Positions 35,020-43,648 of a stretch of 64,000 bases of DNA are shown here, one piece after another. Source of the DNA: Mesobacillus harenae (lineage in GTDB: Bacteria > Bacillota > Bacilli > Bacillales > Cytobacillaceae); assembly GCF_013343715.1 (NCBI RefSeq), contig NZ_JABUNR010000011.1:94505-158504 (forward strand). The letters run 5' to 3'. Within the stretch, counting starts at the first letter, position 1. Each line of letters begins with the position of its first letter. A model generated the notes under the pieces. That model was given only the letters and a program-made list of their open reading frames with translations. It was not told the origin of the DNA and searched no databases. The position numbers were made by a program, and so were the translations under genes.

Positions 35020-36168
35020 ATGTCTGAAAATCAATCAACCCTTACTCATTTAAAAACTTTTTTACAGGATAATTGGAATAACGCCGGCTTCAACGAACCA
35101 ACTTCGGTACAGCAAGCTACAATTCCGCTGATTTTGGAAGGCAAAGATGTGATTGCAGAGTCACCGACAGGAACAGGTAAAACCCTTGCCTACCTGCTGC
35201 CGGTTCTTAATAAAATAGATCCGGCAAAAAAGAACCCGCAGGCTGTGATCCTCGCCTCTTCCCAGGAACTGGTTATGCAAGTTCTATCAGAGATTCAGAA
35301 GTGGGCTGACGGAAGCGGGATCACTTCTGCTTCACTAATTGGAGGAGCAAGCTTGAAACGTCAGTTGGAGAAGCTGAAAAAAAGTCCTCAGATCATTGTC
35401 GGAACACCGGGACGGACACTTGAGTTAATAAAGCAGAAGAAGCTGAAAATGCATGAAGTTAAAACCGTTGTTCTTGATGAGGGGGACCAGCTCTTGGTTC
35501 CTGAACATCGCGGCACAGTTAGCAATATTATAAAATCGACACTGAGTGAACGGCAGGTGCTTCTCTTTTCGGCTACGCTTCCTCAGGAAACGGAGCAGGC
35601 AGCAAGGGACTTGGTTAAGGAACCAAAACTGATCGCGATTAAAAAAGATGAGACAATTACTTCCGCTGCGGTTGACCATATATACTTTATCACCGAACCA
35701 CGCGAGAAAATAAAGGTTCTAGAAAGACTTTCACGGATAAGCGGAATAAAGGCGCTCGTTTTCATAAAAGATATTGGTACCTTAACAGTTACCCATGAAA
35801 AACTGTCCTATAATAGAGTTGAAGCCGGTCTGCTGCACAGTGACCTGACTAAGGTGGAGCGTCAAGCTTATCTAAATCGGTTCCGGGAAGGCACAGTTTC
35901 GTTGCTTTTGGTCACAGATGTAGCTGCAAGAGGGCTGGATATCAAGGGAGTCACTCATGTTGTCCATTTTGACTTTCCGAAGGATTACACGCAATATGTC
36001 CACAGATCCGGGCGGACAGGCCGTTTTGGAGCAGAAGGAACAGTCGCTTCAATTGTTTCGGATCGAGAGCTTAGGGAATTAAAAAAATACGGCAAAGAAC
36101 TAGGATTTACTCCACAGGAAAAAACCTTTTATGGCGGAAATGTTGTAGATCCTGAAAAGCGAAGATAA
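35020..36168 (+). CDS. yfmL: DEAD-box RNA helicase YfmL-like
   Basis: A 382-residue superfamily 2 helicase with Walker A SPTGTGKT, VGTPGR, motif II VLDEGDQL, FSATLP, and C-terminal DVAARGLDIKG and HRSGRTGRFG. Motif II is DEGD rather than DEAD; Bacillus subtilis YfmL, which it closely resembles from memory, has DETD. YfmL is implicated in ribosome biogenesis and growth in the cold. ATG 35020 follows GAAGGAGA; the upstream in-frame TTG 35005 overlaps that RBS. No long C-terminal RNA-binding extension. Confidence 0.9.
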   Translation: MSENQSTLTHLKTFLQDNWNNAGFNEPTSVQQATIPLILEGKDVIAESPTGTGKTLAYLLPVLNKIDPAKKNPQAVILASSQELVMQVLSEIQKWADGSGITSASLIGGASLKRQLEKLKKSPQIIVGTPGRTLELIKQKKLKMHEVKTVVLDEGDQLLVPEHRGTVSNIIKSTLSERQVLLFSATLPQETEQAARDLVKEPKLIAIKKDETITSAAVDHIYFITEPREKIKVLERLSRISGIKALVFIKDIGTLTVTHEKLSYNRVEAGLLHSDLTKVERQAYLNRFREGTVSLLLVTDVAARGLDIKGVTHVVHFDFPKDYTQYVHRSGRTGRFGAEGTVASIVSDRELRELKKYGKELGFTPQEKTFYGGNVVDPEKRR

Positions 36169-36170
36169 AG

Positions 36171-36203
36171 AAAGGGCTATAGGGTGACCTGTAGCCCTTT
36201 ATT
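36171..36203 (+). terminator. Terminator of yfmL
   Basis: AAAGGGCTA pairs with TAGCCCTTT (ending 36200), followed by ATTATT. The T-run is poor, but the stem is strong. Confidence 0.7.
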
Positions 36204-36536
36204 ATTAGGATTGTTAGCTTTCTTAGCTAGGGAGTCCGATTAAGTCATACTGCTGTATACGAGTTATTCAGAATGAGTCATGTCTTCAATTAGACGATTT
36301 TTGGAAATATACATACCAAATTAGTAGAGGATGAGTAATCCTTGATAGTAGCTTAGTTTTATGAACCTGCTTTAAAAGGTTCCCTAAGCAGGGATAAGAC
36401 CGGCTTTTTTAGAATATATTTTATAAGCTTTTACTTTGCTAAAGTTTAATGATGATATATAACCAAGTGCTATCCGCAACTTTGACTCATTTTTAAAAAG
36501 TCACTACAGAACCTTTACATGAAAGGACATCTGCAA
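36204..36536. other. 333-bp intergenic region
   Basis: Contains a hairpin CCTGCTT (36366-36372)/AAGCAGG (36386-36392), followed about 15 bases later by CTTTTTT. This could be a leader attenuator or a remnant terminator. No gene or named riboswitch is recognised. Confidence 0.4.
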
Positions 36537-38009
36537 ATGGAAAATACCAGGCTGGATAATCTGAAAAATGAATGGCTGATTGAAGCGACAATTGACGACA
36601 TACAGACGAAACTCGATAGTGGAGAGATCACCTCCAAACAACTTGTGATGATGTACTTAGGGCGGATAGCGGAGGTTGATCGAAGTGGCCCGGTCATTAA
36701 TTCAGTTATTGAAATCAACCCTGAAGCGCTTCACATTGCTGCAGCTCTTGATGCTGAACGCAAACACCATGGGCGGCGGGGCCCGCTTCATGGCGTTCCG
36801 GTCCTAATTAAAGACAATATTGATACAAATGATAAGATGCATACCAGTGCAGGATCGCTAGCCCTTGAAAACTCATTTGCAGCAGAGGATTCCTTTGTTG
36901 CCGCTCAGCTACGCAGTGCAGGAGCAATAATCCTCGGTAAAACCAATATGACTGAATGGGCTAACTTTATGACAGAAGGCATGCCGAATGGGTACAGTTC
37001 CAGGGGAGGCCAAGTACTTAATCCATACGGTCCAGGTAAGTTCGATACAGGTGGATCGAGTGCGGGTTCAGGGGCTGCTATTGCGGCTAATCTAGCAGCA
37101 GCCGCGGTTGGGACAGAAACTTCCGGATCGATTTTAAGCCCTGCAAGCCAGAATTCTCTTGTTGGGATTAAGCCAACAGTGGGTTTAATCAGCAGGCGGG
37201 GAATCATCCCGATCTCTCATACCCAGGATACAGCCGGACCAATGGCTAGAACAGTAAAGGATGCTGTGTACCTGCTGACGGCTCTGGCAGGTATGGACAC
37301 GCAAGATCCAATTACGCTTACGAATACGGACCATAATGAAACGGATTTTACAGACTTTCTTGATCATGAGGCTTTAAAGGGGGCAAGAATAGGAATTGCC
37401 CGTGAGATATATTTTGATTATCTTACAGAGTCCAAATTGCAGGTTATGAGTAAGGCGGTTGGTAAGCTTGAAGAACTAGGTGCTGAGGTATTTGATGTCG
37501 TTATTCCATCGGAGAAGGAAGATTGGTCTTATGATGTCTTAACCTATGAATTTAAGGCCGGCCTAAATGTATATCTCAATCAATTACGTCCAGGGGCTGC
37601 AGTTCAATCCTTAAAGGACGTGGTAGAGTTTAATAAAAAGAATAGTGAAAAGGCTTTAAAATACGGGCAGTCCATACTTGAAGAATCTGAAGAAACTTCC
37701 GGAACATTAACGGAAGCAGGGTATATAGAAGTTCTCGAAAAGGATCACTATCTTTCGACGGAAAAAGGAATTGACTTTACTTTGAGTGAAAACAGGCTGG
37801 ATGCTATAGTTTTTCCTAATAATTTTGGGGCAGCAATACCAGCGAAAGCGGGCTACCCTTCAATTACAGTCCCGGCAGGCTATACAGAAAAAGGCGAGCC
37901 TGTGGGCCTTACTTTCACCGGAACTGCATTTAGCGAACCTCAATTAATTAAGCTGGCTTATTCCTTTGAGCAGGGAACTAAATTTCGTAAGCCCCCTGTT
38001 TATGAATAA
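36537..38009 (+). CDS. Amidase signature family hydrolase (second)
   Basis: A 490-residue amidase with VLIKDNIDTNDKMHTSAGS (catalytic Lys), GGSSAGSGAAIAANLAA and TETSGSILSPASQNSLVGIKPTVGLISRRGI (Ser nucleophile loop). It is more like the peptide-amidase/YfiR-type branch than GatA. ATG 36537 is about 10 bases after AAAGGA and is preferred to ATG 36519, which has no SD. Cytoplasmic; substrate unknown. It is only distantly similar to the amidase at 30675. Confidence 0.86.
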   Translation: MENTRLDNLKNEWLIEATIDDIQTKLDSGEITSKQLVMMYLGRIAEVDRSGPVINSVIEINPEALHIAAALDAERKHHGRRGPLHGVPVLIKDNIDTNDKMHTSAGSLALENSFAAEDSFVAAQLRSAGAIILGKTNMTEWANFMTEGMPNGYSSRGGQVLNPYGPGKFDTGGSSAGSGAAIAANLAAAAVGTETSGSILSPASQNSLVGIKPTVGLISRRGIIPISHTQDTAGPMARTVKDAVYLLTALAGMDTQDPITLTNTDHNETDFTDFLDHEALKGARIGIAREIYFDYLTESKLQVMSKAVGKLEELGAEVFDVVIPSEKEDWSYDVLTYEFKAGLNVYLNQLRPGAAVQSLKDVVEFNKKNSEKALKYGQSILEESEETSGTLTEAGYIEVLEKDHYLSTEKGIDFTLSENRLDAIVFPNNFGAAIPAKAGYPSITVPAGYTEKGEPVGLTFTGTAFSEPQLIKLAYSFEQGTKFRKPPVYE

Positions 38010-38063
38010 TATCCCCGCCAGTGTTCATACTAGCTGTGATAACTGAAAAAGGAGTCGAGGTGT

Positions 38064-38198
38064 ATGGGCCGGACAAAGCGCGGCAATCCTAATGCCCAGC
38101 GTAATAATAATAAGAAAAAAGGCAATGACACTAGTGAAGAGCTAGTAGAATTTACGACTGGCCAGAAGGACAAAAAGCTGAATAATCCAATTGATTAG
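38064..38198 (+). CDS. Small hydrophilic basic protein (44 residues)
   Basis: ATG 38064 is preceded by AAAAAGGAGTCGAGG and the frame ends in TAG 38196. The protein is very polar: GRTKRGNPNAQRNNNKKKG, then an acidic stretch SEELVEF and a lysine-rich end. Asn/Gln/Lys-rich small proteins of this look are often spore-associated in Bacilli, but no specific Ssp family is recognised. A strong terminator follows 6 bases after the stop, supporting a real gene. Confidence 0.6.
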   Translation: MGRTKRGNPNAQRNNNKKKGNDTSEELVEFTTGQKDKKLNNPID

Positions 38199-38204
38199 GA
38201 TTAA

Positions 38205-38231
38205 GTGCCCCGCCTGCGGGGTACTTTTTTT
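38205..38231 (+). terminator. Rho-independent terminator
   Basis: GTGCCCCGC pairs with GCGGGGTAC around CT (one wobble), followed by TTTTTTT. Confidence 0.88.
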
Positions 38232-38321
38232 AGATATTCTTTTTGAAATAGCAGATTTATAGTTTAATAGAAATAGTGTTTTAGGGTAAATAACATACTA
38301 ATGAATTAAGGAGGGAACAGT

Positions 38322-39053
38322 GTGGAGAAGAAAACAAAAAGCGGAAGGTCTGACCGGTTCCAAATTGCTTTTAACCGGATTCATAAAAGCCTGAAAGAAC
38401 AGGTAAAGGGAACAGGCAGTGACGCGTTTGTGGAATTGCTTTATTCTGGTCAAAAAAATCACTCACTTATTCGGAAACATAAACATGAACTCCACCAATA
38501 TGCCAAGCTGCGCAATGCAATTGTCCATGAAAAGGTAGATAGAAATTTTTATATAGCAGAACCGCACCAGGAAGTAGTCGAACGGATTGAGCAGATTGCC
38601 AAGGAGTTTGAGAAGCCAATACCAGCGATCTCAATCGCAACGAGTCCGGTTTTTTACTATTACGAGGACACCCACTTAAAAGATGTTCTAAAAGTTATTA
38701 ACCGCTTGGACTACACGCGTTTTCCAATATACGATAAAGAGAACAATTACAAAACGCTGCTGACATCATCGGAAATAATAAAATGGATGGCCAATCAATT
38801 TTCTAGCAGAGTCATTGAACTGGAAAACGTGAGAATAAAAGATCTTTACACATCGGGCAACAAGTACTTTGTGGATTTTGTTCCCGAATCAGCCTCAATA
38901 TTTGAGGTAGAGGAACGTTTCGAGGGTTATCATAAAAAGGATCAAAAACTTCAGGGGGTGATTATTACGAAAAATGGAAAAGCTGATGAGAAGCCGCTCG
39001 GATTCATTTCCCTTTGGGATTTGCTTGAAGTCGCTGAAACAGGAAGTAATTGA
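38322..39053 (+). CDS. HEPN-like helical domain fused to a CBS domain pair
   Basis: A 243-residue soluble protein. Residues 1-80 are helical and contain YAKLRNAIVHEK, which fits the R-x4-H signature of HEPN RNases (Arg and His near residues 64-69). Residues about 100-238 are two CBS motifs (DYTRFPIYDKENNYKTLLTS and PLGFISLWDLLEVA), which normally bind adenosine nucleotides. A nucleotide-gated RNase or RNA-binding protein is a reasonable inference, not demonstrated. GTG 38322 follows AAGGAGGGA. No antitoxin-like partner is adjacent. Confidence 0.7.
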   Translation: MEKKTKSGRSDRFQIAFNRIHKSLKEQVKGTGSDAFVELLYSGQKNHSLIRKHKHELHQYAKLRNAIVHEKVDRNFYIAEPHQEVVERIEQIAKEFEKPIPAISIATSPVFYYYEDTHLKDVLKVINRLDYTRFPIYDKENNYKTLLTSSEIIKWMANQFSSRVIELENVRIKDLYTSGNKYFVDFVPESASIFEVEERFEGYHKKDQKLQGVIITKNGKADEKPLGFISLWDLLEVAETGSN

Positions 39054-39164
39054 CGGGCGGAAAGCGAATTGTTATACTCCTGCTAATCATATGAAAATAG
39101 TTTAATATAATGGAGAGAAAACCCTGCTATAAAAAGGGGTTATTTTAAAGAGAAGGTGACTTTA

Positions 39165-40310
39165 TTGGCAGCGAAATTTGAAACAGAAGTACTTCACGGA
39201 CTACATAAAAGTAAGCAAGCAATCAAGAGCAAGGCAACGCCTATTTATCAGACTTCAGCTTTTACATTTAATGATCTAGATGAGCTAGAGGGCTTTTATC
39301 AGGGCGAGGGTAATTATCTTTATTCACGGGTCGGAAATCCTAATACAGATGAACTAGGTTCCAGCGTTGCCTTACTTGAGGGTGCACCGGCAGGAGTCGC
39401 AGCATCCTCGGGATTATCAGCCATTATGGCTGGTATTTTAGCAGTCGCTAAAAGTGGTGACCACATTATTGCAGCAGATGACTTATACGGTGGAACCTTC
39501 CATTTAATCAATCATGAATTAAGGGAACTTGGGATTGATACAACCTTTATTTCATTCACTGACCTTGAAAATTTGGAAAATAACATTAAAGGGAATACGA
39601 AGCTTTTATATACAGAATCCGTTACCAATCCGCTATTGAGAGTTGAAGATTTAAAAAATGTTGCGGAACTGGCAAAAAAACATCAGCTTGCGGTAATGGT
39701 GGATAATACTTTTGCGACCCCTTACCATTGTAAGCCCTACACTTTTGGTGCGGATTTGGTCGTACACAGCGCCACAAAATATATCGGAGGCCACAGCGAT
39801 GTAACTGCAGGAGTCCTCGTTGGCAGAGAGGACCTAATTGAAAAGGCAAGAGCAAAGGTTGTCAACCTTGGCGCTAATCTTAGCCCTTTTGAAGCGTGGC
39901 TGACAAGCCGGGGATTGAAGACGCTAGCTCTTAGGATGAAGACCCAATCAGGAAATGCGCGAAAGCTAGCTGATGCTCTCAGCTCAAATGACGGGGTTGA
40001 TAAAGTGTACTACCCATTTGATGAGGGCGAAGAAGGCTTTGGCGCAATTGTTACAATAAAGCTATCAAAAAAAGTGAATGTTGATCAGTTTTTCCGTTCG
40101 CTCGGCTGGGTGAAAATCGTGCCCACATTAGCTGGTGTCGAAACAACTGTATCTCATCCATTAAAAACCTCACACCGTGCCCTGCCGCCGGCAGCTCAGC
40201 AGGAGCTTGGCATCACATATGAGTTAGTTAGAATTTCGGTTGGGATTGAACATAGCGATGACATTGTGGAACAGTTTGAACAAGCTATCGTATCATCAAA
40301 GCAGGAATAG
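39165..40310 (+). CDS. PLP-dependent trans-sulfuration enzyme (cystathionine gamma-synthase/lyase family)
   Basis: A 381-residue Cys/Met metabolism PLP enzyme: SRVGNPNTDELGSSVALLEG, ASSGLSAIMAG, YGGTFHL, DNTFATPYHCKP and the Lys Schiff-base site VHSATKYIGGHSDV (near residue 200). Members interconvert cysteine, homocysteine and methionine. Sequence alone does not separate gamma-synthase, beta/gamma-lyase and methionine gamma-lyase. No S-box or T-box leader precedes it, so it is less likely to be a core methionine-regulon gene. TTG 39165 is preferred (AGAAGGTGA SD); GTG 39156 lies inside that SD. Confidence 0.88.
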   Translation: MAAKFETEVLHGLHKSKQAIKSKATPIYQTSAFTFNDLDELEGFYQGEGNYLYSRVGNPNTDELGSSVALLEGAPAGVAASSGLSAIMAGILAVAKSGDHIIAADDLYGGTFHLINHELRELGIDTTFISFTDLENLENNIKGNTKLLYTESVTNPLLRVEDLKNVAELAKKHQLAVMVDNTFATPYHCKPYTFGADLVVHSATKYIGGHSDVTAGVLVGREDLIEKARAKVVNLGANLSPFEAWLTSRGLKTLALRMKTQSGNARKLADALSSNDGVDKVYYPFDEGEEGFGAIVTIKLSKKVNVDQFFRSLGWVKIVPTLAGVETTVSHPLKTSHRALPPAAQQELGITYELVRISVGIEHSDDIVEQFEQAIVSSKQE

Positions 40311-40338
40311 GTTAGACATAACCCTGCTCCTTATCAAA

Positions 40339-40364
40339 GTTTTATAGCCCTTACTGGCGGGTAT
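40339..40364 (+). promoter_or_regulatory. Sigma-B-type promoter
   Basis: GTTTTA (40339-40344), 14 bp, GGGTAT (40359-40364), a close match to the general-stress sigma-B consensus (GTTTAA, 12-15 bp, GGGTAT), directly before a YflT-type stress protein gene. Confidence 0.75.
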
Positions 40365-40397
40365 GGTTTAATAAGACTTGTCCAAAGGAGGGCTATT

Positions 40398-40949
40398 ATG
40401 TTTGAACATGAAAAACATTTAGTTGGTGTTTATGATACCGAACAAGAAGCCATTTCTGCAGTGGAAGATTTAAAAAGACAAGGCTATTCAGAAGAAGAGA
40501 TATCAATCATCGGTAAAAACGAAGAAGATGTTGAGCATGTAACAAACGAGACTGATACGAAAGCAGCAGAAGGAATGGCTGCGGGTGCAGCGACTGGCGG
40601 TGCATTAGGAGGATTAACAGGCCTCGTTGCCGGGCTAGGCGCTCTCGCTATACCTGGAATTGGACCAATTGTTGCAGCAGGACCTGTAGCAGCAACGCTT
40701 ACTGGAGCCGCTCTGGGTGCGGGTGCAGGCGGAATTGCAGGTGTTTTAGTAGGAATGGGTATTCCTGAAGATGAAGCTGATCGTTATGAGGGCTATGTAA
40801 AGGAAGGTAAAATCCTTGTTCTCGTCGAACGTAGAGAAGTGACCGAGCCTGACCGCTTTAATGTAAGGGACGACCATAATCCAGTTGATGCACCTTTAAC
40901 ATCTGAAAACCCCGCTCATGTACGATTTGGCGGCCATAAGGAGTATTAA
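40398..40949 (+). CDS. General stress protein with YflT-like domain
   Basis: A 183-residue protein. Residues 8-55 resemble the heat-induced YflT/GSP17M domain (LVGVYDTEQEAISAVEDLKRQGYSEEEISIIGKN). A long Gly/Ala-rich amphipathic or membrane-inserting centre (residues 60-125) follows, then a conserved YVKEGKILVLVE strand and a polar tail. A sigma-B promoter is positioned 34 bases upstream. Biochemical role unknown. RBS AAAGGAGGG precedes ATG. Confidence 0.85.
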   Translation: MFEHEKHLVGVYDTEQEAISAVEDLKRQGYSEEEISIIGKNEEDVEHVTNETDTKAAEGMAAGAATGGALGGLTGLVAGLGALAIPGIGPIVAAGPVAATLTGAALGAGAGGIAGVLVGMGIPEDEADRYEGYVKEGKILVLVERREVTEPDRFNVRDDHNPVDAPLTSENPAHVRFGGHKEY

Positions 40950-40992
40950 TATTATTCAACTGTGAGATAAACCATTAGTTAATAGTATTCTA

Positions 40993-41022
40993 GGGACGGA
41001 CCAAAAAGGTTCGTCCCTTTTT
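40993..41022 (+). terminator. Rho-independent terminator
   Basis: GGGACGGACC pairs with GGTTCGTCCC (one wobble/bulge) around AAAA, followed by TTTTT. Confidence 0.85.
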
Positions 41023-41196
41023 ATCGGTTTATTTTTTGCCCGAGCCCCTTAAATGGTTAAGTTAAAGTACTAAAGGCAGAGGGTAATAAGGTCATTTAAC
41101 TATTTGACTTACAGGCCACCTGTATCCGCCCCGCATGAACAGGCTCGATTTCACCATACTACAAGTAAAACGGTATGAGCGAAAGGAGCCGGTTTT

Positions 41197-42027
41197 ATGC
41201 CTGAGTTGCCGGAAATGGAGACTTACAGGATCTTATTAAGCCCAAAGATTACTTTTAAACCTATATCATCAGTCGAAATTAACCGAGATAAATCGATAAA
41301 TTTGAAACCTGCCCAGTTTAGGCAAGAGTTAATTGGCAGCCATATACAGTCAATAAGCAGGCGGGCAAAGCACCTGATTTTTCAGATGAATACAGGCAAA
41401 AGCCTTGTTCTGCATTTAATGCTTGGAGGATGGATGTATCTTGGCAATGAACATGATAATCCAAACAGAACAAAGCAGGTGATTATTACCTTTGGCGATA
41501 TAAGCTTGTATTTCATCGGGCTAAGGCTAGGATACCTGCATTTACTAACTAGCGCCGAACTGGACAAAAAGCTGGAGGACCTTGGTCCAGAGCCACTAGA
41601 TCCGTCTTTTACATACCAGCAATTCCAACAATTAATAGACAAGAAAAGGGGTGTTATTAAATCCGCTTTAGTTAACCAGAAATTCATTTCGGGAATTGGT
41701 AACTGCTACTCTGATGAGATATGTTACGAAGCTAAAATTAACCCGTTGAGAAAAGCAGAACAGTTTACGGAAACAGATAAACTGGCTTTGTATAATGCAA
41801 TCCAGCATGTTTTGCCGAAAGCTGCCGATGCTGGGGGTTATATGGAAAATAAGTTGTACAGCGGTGATAACAAAACAGGCGGCTATTTATCTATTTGTAC
41901 AGTTTATGATCGGGAAGGTGAACCTTGTAAACGATGCGGGACAGAAATTCAGAAAGAGACAGTTTCATCGAGGAAGACATTTTATTGTCCTATTTGCCAG
42001 CAGAAAGAAAAAGAGAAGCTGGCGTAA
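41197..42027 (+). CDS. Fpg/Nei family DNA glycosylase
   Basis: A 276-residue base-excision enzyme. It starts MPELPEMETYR with the catalytic Pro1 and Glu2, has the helix-two-turn-helix region with FISGIGNCYSDEICYEAKINP (conserved Asn), and ends in a Cys4 zinc finger (CKRCG..CPICQ). Several active-site loop residues differ from MutM, so it may be a Nei-like or specialised paralogue rather than the main MutM. ATG follows AAAGGAGC. Single gene with its own terminator. Confidence 0.88.
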   Translation: MPELPEMETYRILLSPKITFKPISSVEINRDKSINLKPAQFRQELIGSHIQSISRRAKHLIFQMNTGKSLVLHLMLGGWMYLGNEHDNPNRTKQVIITFGDISLYFIGLRLGYLHLLTSAELDKKLEDLGPEPLDPSFTYQQFQQLIDKKRGVIKSALVNQKFISGIGNCYSDEICYEAKINPLRKAEQFTETDKLALYNAIQHVLPKAADAGGYMENKLYSGDNKTGGYLSICTVYDREGEPCKRCGTEIQKETVSSRKTFYCPICQQKEKEKLA

Positions 42028-42033
42028 CATAAA

Positions 42034-42076
42034 TAGCCCTTATCCGTGAAGGGATGAGGGCTTTAGACTTTTTTGA
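42034..42076 (+). terminator. Terminator of the glycosylase gene
   Basis: AGCCCTTATCC pairs with GGGATGAGGGCT across GTGAA, followed by TTAGACTTTTTT. Confidence 0.75.
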
Positions 42077-42134
42077 ATAAAGATTACTTACTGACAGCTG
42101 ACCAATATTTTCAAAGGTTCAAACTTGAATTTTT

Positions 42135-42299
42135 TCACTTGATTTCAGGGGAACCAGTTGTTGTCTCGTGGGCTGGCAAAGGGTCAATTCGCGATGAATC
42201 CTCGCTGTTTAAAGCTGACTTTACAAAGTAAACAAACACTCCTCCAACTAATCCAAGGCAGATGACAAATCCTAAGGTTGTAACAAATAAATTTGCCAA
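42135..42299 (-). CDS. Small single-pass membrane protein (54 residues)
   Basis: On the minus strand TTG 42299 is preceded by AAAAAGGAGGGAGAACA, an excellent SD. The protein has one strong membrane helix (LFVTTLGFVICLGLVGGVFVYFV) followed by a Ser/Pro/Thr-rich polar tail. No family recognised; comparable small membrane proteins are frequent in Bacilli. It fills most of the 400-bp gap between the glycosylase and the RraA-like gene. Confidence 0.65.
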   Translation of the reverse strand: MANLFVTTLGFVICLGLVGGVFVYFVKSALNSEDSSRIDPLPAHETTTGSPEIK

Positions 42300-42428
42300 T
42301 GTTCTCCCTCCTTTTTAAGGTTATATGCTTGATGATCTGGAAAATTGCGAAAAAAAAGTGAGAAATGGAGGATTTTAGCTGCTTAATAAAGAAAGTAATT
42401 AAGAAAAAAGTGCCGGAGGAGTGTCATT

Positions 42429-42908
42429 ATGAGTTTTAAAACAGCAGATTTATGTGATGATTTTTCAGGAGAGCTGGCAATTTGTATGCTGGAATTTAAA
42501 TCATTGGGGAAGAAAAACCTTTTTTCAGGTCCAATTGCTACCGTTAAGGTGTTTGAAGACAATGTCCTTGTTAGAGAGGCTCTCGAAACAGTTCCTGAGG
42601 GGAGTGTTCTAGTAGTTGACGGCGGCGGATCAAAACGCTGCGCCCTGTTAGGCGACCGCCTAGGTGAGATTGCTGTAGAACGAAAACTAGCTGGCGTGGT
42701 AATAAACGGGTGTGTTCGCGACACAGCAGAATTGGCTGAATTAAACGTTGGTATTTTTGCGATAGGCTCAAATCCCTTGAAAAGTATTAAACAAGGTAAG
42801 GGAGAGCGCGATATAACAGTGTCTTTCGGAGAGATCGACTGGACACCCGGACATTATGCATATTGTGATGAGGATGGCGTTGTTGTTGCCTCTCGTAATC
42901 TTTTGTAA
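42429..42908 (+). CDS. RraA-like family protein
   Basis: A 159-residue RraA-fold protein: GPIATVKVFEDN, VLVVDGGGSKRCALLGDRLGEIAVERKLAGVVINGCVRDTAELAEL and GIFAIGSNPLKS. In Gram-negatives RraA inhibits RNase E. Many RraA-fold proteins are 4-hydroxy-4-methyl-2-oxoglutarate aldolases with the conserved GD-x-R-VRD residues, which are seen here (GDRLG, CVRDTAE). Bacilli lack RNase E, so an aldolase/decarboxylase-like or unknown role is more likely. RBS GGAGGAGTG precedes ATG. Confidence 0.88.
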   Translation: MSFKTADLCDDFSGELAICMLEFKSLGKKNLFSGPIATVKVFEDNVLVREALETVPEGSVLVVDGGGSKRCALLGDRLGEIAVERKLAGVVINGCVRDTAELAELNVGIFAIGSNPLKSIKQGKGERDITVSFGEIDWTPGHYAYCDEDGVVVASRNLL

Positions 42909-42974
42909 AAGAATTTAACATATTTGGTATATTTTCTTTCATTTTTCTCATCCTAACTTCGAGGAGGAGTGAAA

Positions 42975-43589
42975 ATGATGAAACGATTTTGGATCGTTTT
43001 GGCATTGTTGGTTTCGTTACTAGCAGTCCCAACGAGTTCTTTTGCACAGCAAGTTCATACCGTTCAGTCTGGTGACACTCTTTGGAAAATAGCCGTGAGA
43101 TATCAAGTTGGATTATCTGAGATTATTGGAGCTAATCCGCATTTTAAAAACCCTAATCTTATTTATCCTGGCCAGAAGGTTACGATTCCTGCTATGAGGG
43201 GCACCACTAGTATCGAGGTTCAAGTTATTCAGTTGACTAATCAGGAACGCTCAAAAAATGGTTTAAAGCCGCTTGCATCTAATTGGGAGTTATCAAGGGT
43301 CGCCAGATACAAATCAGCTGATATGAGGGACAAGAATTACTTTGCCCACAACAGCCCAACGTATGGAGATCCATTCCAAATGATGAAGAGCTTTGGCATC
43401 ACTTATAGACGTGCTGCTGAAAATATTGCAGCCGGCCAAAGAACACCTCAGGAAGTGGTTCAAGCTTGGATGAACAGTCCCGGTCACCGCAAAAATATCT
43501 TGGATCCGAATTTAACCCAAATTGGCGTGGGATATGTCAAAGGCGGTTCGTATGGACACTATTGGACTCAGATGTTTATTACCAAATAG
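42975..43589 (+). CDS. Secreted LysM plus CAP (SCP/PR1) domain protein, YkwD/SafA-like
   Basis: A roughly 204-residue exported protein. It has a signal peptide to about FAQQ, one LysM domain (HTVQSGDTLWKIAVRYQVGLSEIIGAN..IYPGQKVTIP) for wall or cortex binding, and a CAP domain (VIQLTNQERSKNGLKPL, then YFAHNSPTYGDPFQMM, AENIAAGQRTPQEVVQAWMNSPGHRKNIL). CAP proteins in Bacilli are often spore or sporulation-associated, but the activity is unsettled. ATG 42975 is 5-6 bases after GAGGAGGAG; GTG 42969 overlaps that SD. Confidence 0.9.
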   Translation: MMKRFWIVLALLVSLLAVPTSSFAQQVHTVQSGDTLWKIAVRYQVGLSEIIGANPHFKNPNLIYPGQKVTIPAMRGTTSIEVQVIQLTNQERSKNGLKPLASNWELSRVARYKSADMRDKNYFAHNSPTYGDPFQMMKSFGITYRRAAENIAAGQRTPQEVVQAWMNSPGHRKNILDPNLTQIGVGYVKGGSYGHYWTQMFITK

Positions 43590-43593
43590 CTTT

Positions 43594-43626
43594 AAAGCCA
43601 TGGAGATAACCCCCATGGCTTTTTTG
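43594..43626 (+). terminator. Rho-independent terminator of the CAP protein gene
   Basis: AAAGCCATGG pairs with CCATGGCTTT, followed by a run of T. Confidence 0.88.
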
Positions 43627-43648
43627 ATGCTGCAAAATCTTATTTAAT

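Noticed and set aside
38262..38289. Possible second sigma-B promoter (GTTTAA...GGGTAA) before the HEPN-CBS gene.
   Set aside because: The spacer is 16 bases, outside the usual 12-15, and the -10 is imperfect.
39054..39164. Riboswitch (S-box or T-box) before the trans-sulfuration gene.
   Set aside because: The leader is only about 110 bases and shows a small hairpin, without the conserved boxes.
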